From the NCBI GenBank assembly GCA_002102555.1, contig MCFL01000013.1, positions 1 through 64,000 of the forward strand: 64,000 nucleotides of DNA, in the 5' to 3' direction. A model generated the notes under the pieces. That model did no database searches. It saw only the letters and a list, made by a program, of their open reading frames with translations, and was not told where the DNA came from. Position numbers and translations under genes: made by a program. Of the stretch, positions 47,725 through 57,370 are shown piece by piece (the stretch's first letter is position 1; the number at the start of each line of letters is the position of its first letter). Source of the DNA: Catenaria anguillulae PL171. Taxonomy: Eukaryota > Blastocladiomycota > Blastocladiomycetes > Blastocladiales > Catenariaceae.

Positions 47725-48318
47725 GTCTTTTCGTGTCTCAAGTGTGTGCTGGTGCGCAATACTAATGTATGATGTCTACCCTTGACCGCATGGTTCGAGT
47801 GCCCGGCCGCACGTGTACAGTGTGACCGAGAGTCGGCGCAAGCGTAAAGGGTTCCATCGGATCACGGGTAATGAAGCTGAAGGTATCCGCGGCGGCACGA
47901 CGAGCCGTTTATGCCGTTGCGGTGGACCAACATGCATTCCGGCGATTCAAGTGTGCAAGTTTCGCGTCGTCGTCATCGTTCTGATGATCGATCACGGCCA
48001 CAAATGTGGTGAGACATGCGGTGCAGATCCGCGATCATCAATGCACCGCGGCTCTGACTGTGCGGCAAGTTGCGGTGGAGGTGGAGCAGCATGCCGCCGC
48101 AACGGCAACGGCGCCAGCAACGCCCCGGACCAAGCAATCATGCATGTGCCACCTCTTCCTGCGGCCTGCCGACGAGGTCGAGGTCGCTCGGACTTGAGGT
48201 GTATGATAGGATACAAATACGGGACCCCAACCTCCCCACTCGAGTGTCGGACCATCATTCAACAACCCCATCCCGCTCCAATACTTCCACCCGCCAACCC
48301 CAACCACCCCCGCTCAAC
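47725..48318. other. Intergenic region upstream of the caspase-fold gene
   Basis: About 590 bases without a recognisable gene. An AT-rich patch (ATACAAATA near 48212) about 100 bases before the ATG may serve as a core promoter. Confidence 0.4.
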
Positions 48319-49421
48319 ATGTCCATGAAAGCCATCTGCATCGGTGCCGGCGCTGGTGATGCCGGTCGTGCCAACGACGCCAACGCCCTCGCCTCGCTCG
48401 CCGTCGATATGGGATACGAGACCACCCCCATTGTTGACTCGGAGGACTACACCGTCACCAAGCAAGAGGTCCTCGACGCTCTCACGACGCTCGTCACGAC
48501 CGCTCAACCAGGCGACGACCTCTTCTTCTCGCTCTCGGCCTATGCGCATCAGTCTGGTCCCAACGAGTCGGGCAACTCAGCCTGGTCCGAGGCCGACGGC
48601 AAGAATGAGGTGCTCGAGCTTCCCGGCGGCAACATCACCGATGACGAGATCATTGCTATTCTCAAGCAGCTCCCCGCCGACGCCAACCTTACCCTTGCCT
48701 TGGACACGGATCACGCCGCGGGCATTGCCGACCTCGACCTTGGCCACTACATCCCGGGCAACGTTGTGTGCTTGACGGCCATGTCCGAGGGCCAGTCCGA
48801 CACGGCAGGCAATGGCGATGCTGTTCCCGCCGACTTGGGCAGTGGCACCTTCTCCGAGTTGTTGGCACAGGTGGTCCGTGAGAACCCTGGCATTTCCTGG
48901 GCTGAGGCCGCGACCAAGGTGGACGAGCTCAATGGCGGTTTGAACTGCAACGCCACGGCCAACGATGCCAACCGTACGTACATTTGTCTCACTGTGGCGG
49001 CCCATTCATTCATATACATGGATCCTAATCCAACCATACACACGCAACAGTGCTCACCAAGCCCGCCTTCAACTTCACCTCGGAAGAGCAAGAAAGGCAA
49101 GATGACGGCAGTGTTGTCACTGACCGCGCTATCGTTCAAGACGAAAATGGCGCCACGTCGTCGCAGTCCGTCTCCCAATACGTGGATGAAGACGGCAACC
49201 TTGTCACTGTGACCACCACCACCACCGACAACTTTGAAACGGCGCACACGAAGGTTCAGGACCACGACGGCAATATCATTTCCCAGATGTCGGCCCAGCG
49301 GCCCCTTGAGACTGAGGACGAGGTCGAGCCCGAAGTTGCCGTGTGCTTGCCGGTCCCTGAGCCTGTTGTGGCCGAGTGCTTGCCGCCCGTGCAAGATGAC
49401 TGCGACATGCCGTGCTGCTAG
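48319..49421 (+). CDS. Caspase/metacaspase-fold protein lacking catalytic residues
   Basis: Two exons, 48319-48973 and 49051-49421, phase 1; 341 residues. The p20-type fold is readable in order: KAICIGAGAGDAGRANDANA (metacaspase KALLIGINYY...NDAKN), TPIVDSEDYTVTKQEVLDAL, QPGDDLFFSLSAYAHQSG, NITDDEIIAILKQLP, LTLALDTDHAAGIADLDL, VVCLTAMSEGQSD and GTFSELLAQVVRENPGIS. Active metacaspases have SGHG with the catalytic His where this has SAYAH. They have D-[SA]-CHSG with the nucleophile Cys where this has DTDHAAG. Both catalytic residues are therefore gone while the scaffold is kept, which indicates a pseudoenzyme. The C-terminal 120 residues are acidic and Thr/Val-rich with DEDGNLV/DHDGNII repeats and end in a Cys-rich tail (VCLPVPEPVVAECLPPV, DDCDMPCC). 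Possible roles are regulation of an active metacaspase or a scaffold. Confidence 0.8.
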
Positions 49422-49679
49422 ACGCCAGGTGTCATGTGATTGACAATATAGACGATTGGGAACTGTTTTGTGCTTTGTATATAGTGTCTTGCTTCAAATG
49501 AATTCATCTTATTGGCTAGACAAATCTGTGGTTTGGATTCATCTGCGCGAAACGAGTGACATGTACATATTACAAGAATGAAGTTGCGGTCGGAATGGAC
49601 ATCAAGAATTACCTGACCAGCAGGCAGACTTGTCTTGGCCACTCACCCACCTGTGCTGTACCAAGTACAACCCTACTGA

Positions 49680-50305
49680 CTACTGACGCTGGCGACGGGG
49701 AACCCGACGGCGGCGACGCGGCGCTTGCGTCCTCGCACCCGATCCCGTTCCCGCACCTGCACCAACACCAGTTCCTGCGCCAGTCGCAGGCTGCTTTGGC
49801 GCCGGCACCGGCGCAGCTTGACCGGCCACGAGCAAGGCACCACACGACCCAAACGTAAACCTGGGCGCGTCGGCTTGCGCAACCTTGAGCAAGCACCGGC
49901 CACCGGGTCCCGAGCACTGCAGGCCTGTAGGCACGCGAATGCCGAGCGTCACACGCTCGTTGTTGGCGTTGGCCAGCTCCCCACGAACCCCGGGAATCTG
50001 CTGGGTGATTTGGACCGTCTGGAAGTTTTTCGCGGTGCCTGTGGGATCGATTTGCACGGCGAGCGGGCCCGCGCCGTCACCGTTGGTGATCTGCCACTGG
50101 ATCGAGGCTTCGCCACCGGGCGTCACGGTGAGCGGAGCTGAGCGCTGCAGGGCTTCTTCGACATCGATGCTGCCGCAGGGGAAGTTGGGGAACGAGCCAA
50201 CATCGTCGTTGAAAAAGGGGCCCGCGCGATCAGGCGGCCGTGGCCAAGCGCGAGCGTGGCGAGTTGCCCAATGGCGGCGACGGAGAGGAGGGTCTTGGCG
50301 ATCAT
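49680..50305 (-). CDS. Egh16-like secreted protein
   Basis: Fungal Egh16/GAS-type secreted proteins are induced during host or surface contact; their molecular activity is unsettled. The start at 50305 gives a signal peptide (IAKTLLSVAAIGQLATLALG), and the mature protein begins HGRLIARAPF, His-first as usual for the family. Then come FNDDVGSFPNFPCGSIDVEE, ASIQWQITNGDGAGPLAVQI, VQITQQIPGVRGELANANNE and LGIRVPTGLQCSGPGGRCLL, followed by FGSCGALLVA. The VPGxRG and C-S/T-G patterns are diagnostic. The C-terminus is a Gly/Ala/Pro linker ending in a strongly basic RRRRRVPRRQRQ. The frame moves by one base at the GGGGCCC/TTTTT stretch near 50212-50223, consistent with one missing base. Confidence 0.72.
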
Positions 50306-51880
50306 CTTGGATGGGCTGTATGGGGTGGTGTATGAGAAGGTCGGGTGCGATCTACGCATCGGTGTCTGATTGAGGGTGGGAAGAGTGGGAGAGTACTGAA
50401 CCAGTCAGATGAAGAGGATGTTGCATCCATCTGGCGGGAATGCGTCTGGTATTTGTAGGCTCGGGTTCCCACAAAAATAGACGAGACATCTGGCAAATTG
50501 TCGATCGTAATGTGTGCATGCATGCATGCCAGGCTCAATGCAAAGACTCTGGTGCACTCACAGAATAGATTATGGCAGCCGAGATGGCTTTGGTGTTTGC
50601 GCGTCATTTCGAGATTTCATGACTGTTTGCATACGTCGCAAATGTCTCACGTTTAACGTGCTCACCAACACGAGGCCTACGGCGCCGCATTTCCGCTTTG
50701 TTGACCAAACCGCTAGATTACAAGCACTATGTACGGTCGATGGCTTGTCCGTAAACGATCAATGTGGTACTTGGTTGCTTCCCTGAGCAGACATTTGTGT
50801 CCACATCTTCAGACCCAATCATTTTCGCTTCAGTTTTAGTGACTTGTCGTATCGGCGCCTCGCCAGTACTGGTGCGAGTTTCTGGATATTTGTTCAAATC
50901 TATGTAGATGTGGCCAGCATTTGCTTGCCAACCCATTCCGTATCATCGAAAATGCCTCATCCAGTCATGAACCGACCGCTCAGTGTTACCCTTGTAAGTT
51001 GTAACCCGTCCGTCCGTCCGGAGTCAGGAACAATTGGCTTGACCAAGGCAAAGAGGCCGCGGGCATGATTTGTTCGATAGGTCGGGCGATTATGAGGCGG
51101 GCCATGCTTACAACCATGTTCCCACCCGCTACGGTCGTCAACACCGTCCATTGCTTCGTCATGGTTCCTGAAGAAATGTGCCTGAAGATGGTGACAGTGG
51201 TGCAAACCAAGAACGCGACACTGCTTGCACATGCGCTCGACCTCCGAGTCGCACTCGCGGCTGTGGCCGTTGGTGTGTCGGTTTTGAAGGGCTGCGCTGC
51301 GCGGTTCATCATTCCCTTATGCTTTTCCATAGACCGGGGCCAGTCCGAGGCGTGGGTGCTGGATAGTCTGAGAAAATCAACATATTGTTGGAAAGAGTAG
51401 TGAAAGAATGGATGAGGACGATTGAACCAGAGGACTGTCATTGCAGGCTTAGGTGAAAAAGGTCGTATTGCCGTCGCCAGTCAATGGCAAGAATGAAGGA
51501 GCGGTACTTCACGAAAACGGCCATGTATGGATGCATCAAAAGAGAGGGGGGCCATGCAGAATGAGGGAGGGTTGGATCCAACATGAGAGAGCGAGAGGGG
51601 AATCATGGGTACAGGAAAGCAAGACGAGTGGCATTATGAGCGCCGGTTGCGAGTCAATCAATGCAACAAGGGTAAGAATCGTCAAAAAAAGTCCGTGTCA
51701 GCTACGGGTCCGTGCTCTTTTCACAAAAAAGAATGACGTACAGGCTCATGATGACGTCGACATGACAATTCTACTCGCGTGCCTTGAAGCACGACAAAAC
51801 ATCGGGCGAGTAATAAATGGACAGCCAGACATCCGATCAACGTAGGCGCTGTCTTGGAGAATGGCTCACATCAAGCGTAC
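50306..51880. other. Gene-poor region
   Basis: About 1.6 kb. Several short open frames on both strands (for example 51065-51400 plus) are hydrophobic or low-information and not recognised. It could contain degraded exons of the kinase fragment to its right, but none is identifiable. Confidence 0.4.
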
Positions 51881-52098
51881 GTGAGTTTCACCTCTTGCCA
51901 TGGATCCATCGGCGCCTTCTTCACATCAATAATCTTGCAAGCAAATCGTGCTCCCGTTGTCTTGGCGACCACCAGCAAAACGTTTGCAAAGATTTCACTG
52001 CCTAAACCGTGAACTAAGGTGTATTGCGCTTCGAGGGCAGCTTCGTGGTCAATCATTTGTTGAGCCTTGGATGGCGAGGCTGGTCGGAGCTGTTCCAT
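51881..52098 (-). pseudogene. Protein-kinase N-lobe fragment
   Basis: From 52098 on the minus strand the frame reads MEQLRPASPSKAQQMIDHEA and continues into VHGLGSEIFANVLLVV, AKTTGARFACKIIDVKKAP and MDPWQEVKL. This is the start of a protein-kinase domain: glycine-rich-loop position, then the VAIK-type FACKIID lysine. It stops at a good intron donor (GTACGC, 51875-51880). No catalytic loop (HRD) or DFG exon is found downstream within the window. The glycine loop is itself degenerate (GSEIFANV, missing the second and third glycines). It is most likely a truncated copy or decaying exon. Confidence 0.5.
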
Positions 52099-52920
52099 GG
52101 ACGGGCGGAGGTACGCCTGCTTCCTTTTTCAGGAGGGAATCGGTCGCAGCGGCCAATAACTCGCTCGGAAAGGAGTTTTCGTTAACTTGCTTCGATTCAT
52201 ATGATATTGTTTATGAGATAAACATCTTCAAGGATCACATGGTAGGGTCGTGGGAACGAAACTTGATTGGTGTTTTCAGATGCCTGTCAGTCGTCTGGAC
52301 CAGCAAATCGTGTTGATCTTGATCTTCCTCCTCGCAAGTTCACAACAGCAAGACTGCCCTACGTAAACGTATTCCACTCTCACATTCCAGACTTGGTTAA
52401 ACTTTGAGCAACCGCAAATCAAACGAGTAGTTACCGCAATTTCCAAACGACCGTTCCACGTTCCTTCCACAAGTCCTCAGGTGCCCATTTGACACCTGTT
52501 CTCGCCTTGGAAAGGCCATTATCTCGCTCTACCAGGACGCGCAATTGAATTGTTCGGGTGCCTAATGTACCTTCCACTCTATGTTTCGCCTTCCACACAT
52601 GCCGTGCACTGAAACAGTTCACCATGGCATCAAGCTCAAACGATACAAGGTGCAGAATAATGGGGGTAAATTAGGACATGGTAAGGCTGGGGCACATCAA
52701 TACACTGAGCGCAACAGACGCAGCTCAAGCGCTGGAAAGAAAGGCAAAATACGCGCAACATAAAAGGTTGGTACAAAGCAATAGGTGAAAGAACGAGACG
52801 TAACAACAGGAAAGCCAAAATAATACAACACATGGGAAAATGCAACCGCAAATGAAGCCAAGAATCGGAACTGAATATGGATCATCATTCATGCAAATCA
52901 ATCAATCAATCATCGAGAAA
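52099..52920. other. Gene-poor region
   Basis: About 800 bases, AT-richer than flanks, with only short frames. A short (ATCA)n run occurs near 52895. No gene identified. Confidence 0.4.
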
Positions 52921-55900
52921 TCACCATGACGCATAGGTTGCATTGCCACTCTCCACAATTCCGGCCACCAACGACTCAGGCGATCCCCGCTTGCCGACGG
53001 CCGCATTCCCGCCACCACCCCTTGTTGCAGCCGAACCTGTGCGCTCGCCCACCGTCGCACTTGTGCCAGGCGCAAACGGCGGAAACAGTGCCGATCCAAA
53101 CGCATTCCCAAACCCGGTCGTCAATGCTGCGGGCGTTCCCGATCCGCTCCCACTCGCGCCCGTTGCACCAACGCCACCGCCCAGCGATCCCTCTGCCGGC
53201 GCCTCGACATTTGTCGACGATGACCTGGGCCCCAGTGTGGGCGGCAAAGGCGCAACGCCAGATGTGGCCGACGACAGCGCCACGACCGAGGCGAGCGGCG
53301 TATTGGCCACGTCCGCCGACGACAAGCCCACCAGCGCCGATTTCAGCGATTGCGTGTACATGGACTCGAGATGCTCGGCACGGCCCGCGGCCGCAGACGC
53401 CGTCAATGTGCTGAAGAGCGATTTGGGTACGGCGGTCGACGACGGCGGAACGTGGCCACTCAACGTGGAACCCGATTTGGAATCCGAGGTTGCCGCAGCG
53501 GCAGGCGGCGACGGAAACTCGGGAGGATGTTGCTGCGCTTGGACGATTGGGTACGGCGTGGTTGGAACCCGAATTGGGGCAGGCGACGAGGTAGCAAAAT
53601 GGCGCACAAGATCTGTGTTTGCGGCAGACGGGTCCATGGGCGGGTAGCCAACGCCGCCATAGAATGAATCGTACATGGCGCCGCTAAAGCCACCACCACC
53701 ACCTGAGGCGCCGCCGCCCGTGTTCGTACCACTGGTCGCCGACGCATTGGCAAGATGCTCCTGTATGGCGGCATGGTACGCGTCTTGCTGCGTTCCGGGG
53801 TATCCCTGTAGCTGCAAAGACTGGCCTGCGCCACCACTGACTTCCTGGACGGTCCCAAGTTGGTGGTGGTGCTGCTGCTGAGAATGCGACAAATCACCAT
53901 ATGGAATGTTAGGCGGATACCCGTGGTACATGTGCGGGCGCTGGTGTGCAGGAGGCGGTGGGTAGCAGCCGCCGTGGTGATGGTGAGGATGATGATGCGG
54001 CATGTGCGGAGGTGGGTAGTAGCCAGGGTGGTAGCCATAGTAGCCGCCGTACATGTAGGGCGGTGGGTAGTATGGGAGGTAACCGTGTTGATGCATGGTG
54101 GGAATGTTTGGGAGGTGCGAGTAGTAGGTTGGCGCGCCAGACGAGACCGAGGGACCGGACGGAGGGTTACCGCCTGTGGGGAACAAGTTGGTACTGCCAT
54201 GGAGCCGGTGAGGGTTGGAGGCTGCGCCATGTTGTTGCTGCTGCTGTTGCTGGTGTTGCTGTTGCTGTTGCGGCGCGCTCTCTTTGATCGAGTTCAGGTC
54301 TTCAAGTTGGGTGCTGCTATCAACGCTGACAGTGCGGCCAGACTCGATTGAGGGACGCGTGAGCACGTAGCCAGCGGATGGCGAAATAAAGGTCGCCGGT
54401 TTGTTGCTTTGAGGACGAGTGAGGGGTTTGGGTTCACGTCCCTACAGAAGAGGTAAGAAAATCAAGAGTACGAGTAAGTGAATGAGACCAGCTTACGGTA
54501 TGTTGCGATGGAATGTACCAGTGGCCTGCGGACCATGGGCGACTTGCCTTCGGGAGACTCGCGGTACTGGACGAGAATGCGCGAGCCTTGAAACTCCTTT
54601 CCATTCTGTTTAGGTCCGGCGTCAATTCCCTCTGTAAAGGCACGATGGCGAGAGAGGGCAAACGAAGAGGATGGATACGTACCTCGTTGTTGATGGCAAG
54701 CTGCGATCCCGTCTCGTCGTCATACTTGATGAACGCAAACGCTGAAACACACACCCATGAATCAGTCACGCCGCTCGCGTATGAATCCGCGGAAAGCCAA
54801 CTCAAACATACCCTCTCCATCTGCTACAATCAAGTGTACATTCTCGAGCGTCCCATACGTGGCAAACCTCGCCCGAACCGCCGCCTCGGTCGCCTCGTCC
54901 GGATTCAACTGGCCAACAAAGATACTCGACCGATCCGTCTCGGGCTTGTTCTTTTCCAAGTTTGCGGCCCACTCGACGCCCCACTTGCCCTGCTGCCGAA
55001 TATGCAAATACGCGCGAATCGCGTCTTCGCGATACCTAAACTTTGCAAACGCACATCCCTTGGGCCGCCCCGTGAGCTGGTTCATGACGAGCGTCACGTC
55101 CTCGACCTTGCCCCATTTTGACATGAACTGGTGCAGAATATCGTCCGACATGGTTTTCGGCAGCTTGGACAGGAACAGCGTGCGGTTGACGCGGGCCGCT
55201 TCCACGCGCACGTGCCGGCCGTCGACGACCGTGTCGTGGGATTCTTCAATGGCGCGTTGTGCGTCAGCGACGAGCTATTGATTACGTGCGCGGGACAGGC
55301 AAGTCGTCAGATTTGTGGATGATCCAGTGAATGGAATGAACCGAAGAACCAAGCGTACTCGGTATTGCACAAAGGCATACGGACGATTCATCCAGTCCTT
55401 CATAACCTGTACTCGCAAGAAAACGTCAGGTTTGGGACACTAAAGCACGGCGGCAAAGCCAAATGCAGGAGTCAACATACCTTGACACCCATGAGGTCTC
55501 CCCATTTGCAAAGTGCTTGGTCACGCTCTCTGTGAGCTGCTCGTCGGTCCGTTGCGCATTCAAACTGAACAAGCACAACCGACAGAGACTTCCGGTGAGA
55601 CCAATGATCATGAAAAAGTTGACAATGAGACGGTGATGAAATCCATACCTGGCGACAAACAAGCACGCATCGGGCTCGCCCTTGACTGGCCGATCGACTG
55701 AATACGATGCCAAATGGTTGTATGACGTCGGCGGTGGTACGGGCATCAGCGCCATAGGTCCAGCTACACAAGCGCAAGCGCGTGACGCGTCGTCAGAAGA
55801 GAAATGTCTCACCCGCCTTAGCCAGATCAGGCCAACCGCACTCCCGTACCTTCGGCTGCCATGGCCAACACGGGCTGCTGCTCAGCATACATTGCGGCCG

Positions 55901-56587
55901 TTTCGGCCGCTCGTGCCAGCCTCGCCGCTTCACGCTCTTCCTTTGTCTCGCCCGCACCCACCTTGACATCCAAGCTGCTCAACTGATGTGCCAACCGCCC
56001 AAACACATCCCGTTTGTCGCCCTGTGCGTGTGTCCACGAGCTCTGTTGCAGCTGTGGGTTCACTTGTGATTTGCCTCGGGTGGCCGTGGGCGACCGAGGC
56101 GGAGTGAGACCGGACGTGGCCACAGCTCCTGTACCAATGCCACCCACAACGGCAGACGTTGTGGCACGTGCGGGCGTCGGCGTCAACGGAGCCGTTGGCT
56201 TGATGGACATGGGCGGCGTCAAGACCGTGTTGGAGCGTGGCGACGGATCGGGCGACGGGTACTGTGTCGATGTAGTGACCTGAATGTGTTGGTGCGCGTG
56301 GGCGACGTGGCCTTGGATGGCGACACGTAGGCTTGTTGGCGCGGGACAGATGTCAAGACGAATGCATTTGCCGGGTTGGTGAGCAGGGAGGCGGCCAACG
56401 TGGTGGTTGGCGGGGTGGTGGCAGAGGATGGAACGAAGGGAGCGGCGGCCAGGTTGGGCGGTTTCGACGGCGTGAAGGGTTTCGCGTGCAGAGTGTGGAC
56501 GAGCGGGGAGGTCGGGGTTGACGGAGCTGCAGATGAGGCGGGGGATTGAATCGAAACAGTGGTGATGGGTTTCTGGTCTTGCAACAT
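52921..56587 (-). CDS. Three-RRM RNA-binding protein (fungal Rim4-like)
   Basis: Starts near 56587 (MLQDQKPITTVSIQSP) with a Ser/Thr/Pro-rich leader. RRM1 is CLFVA/TDEQLTESVTKHFA, then GDLMGV and MKDWMNRPYAFVQYR. RRM2 is VNRTLFLSKLPKTMSDDILH to GRPKGCAFAKFRYREDA. RRM3 is SSIFVGQLNPDEATEAAVRA to AFAFIKYDDETGSQLAINNE and GSRILVQYRESPEG. The C-terminal third is Gln-, Pro-, Tyr/His- and Gly-rich, prone to phase separation. Introns with GTACGG, GTATGG, GTATGT, GTACGC and GTACGT donors separate the RRM exons. Single missing bases near 56283 and 55505 break the frame; one junction near 54430 stays unresolved. In yeast the similar Rim4 represses translation of meiotic mRNAs; role here inferred only. 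Confidence 0.8.
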
Positions 56588-57370
56588 GGTGGTCGTGGTG
56601 GGAAAGGGTTTGGTACCGGCTTGATGATCGATTGTGAATGCGATTGCGATTTTGAATGCAAGGAAGAAGAAGGCAAAGAAGGCAAAGATGTCGAGGCCGA
56701 CGGCGGGCCTGCGGCTTGAGCATTGTGCATTTGGGCTTGAAGCGAATCTTGCAACTGCAAACTTGAGTGCGAAGCGAATGCGAAAGCGAATAGGAGATTG
56801 ATGCGAATCGCTGGCCATTTGGTCAGATTGGCCGCGAGCAGGCGGGTTTGGAAGGGGTGAAGATGCAATTTGTACGAGGCGAGCTCTGCACTCGTCAGGG
56901 GCTGACCCTGGACGTGTCCTCATCTTGGGCAGGAGCAGCGGCGGAGGCACCATCGGATCCGGAGTGACTGATGATGCATACGTATCCTTGCGATTGGCCG
57001 ACGCCAAACCCGAAGCAACGGATTGGGGAGTCGGTGTGGACGTCTGGCCCGCGATGGCGACGACGACGACAAAGACGTGGTGGACGACATTGCGGGAGGT
57101 CGTTGCAGCGAGTCTGGGAGAAAAGATCAGCCAATGTGACAATAAGGAAGTGATGCTGACAAGGACCAATCACGGGCCGATCGATGACCGTGAGAGACAA
57201 GTGAGACCGCGGCGAGGCAAGCATGGCAAGTTTACGATCGAGGCGGGTCGTGGACCCGTTTTATAGTGCCAACTTGTCTCACCCGCACTCGACGTCGAGC
57301 TGGTGCATGTTGACTGACTCCGAAATGATTCGCATGTGCATGTATTGGCAATCGATTCCGAAACACAGTA
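56588..57370. other. Intergenic region upstream of the three-RRM gene
   Basis: About 780 bases. A minus-strand open frame (from 57169) runs into the RRM gene in frame but has no recognisable domain and crosses hydrophobic and Phe-rich low-complexity sequence. I treat it as leader or promoter rather than coding. Confidence 0.4.

Noticed and set aside
50306..52920. Transposable element in the gene-poor stretch
   Set aside because: No terminal repeats, integrase, transposase or reverse-transcriptase motifs seen.
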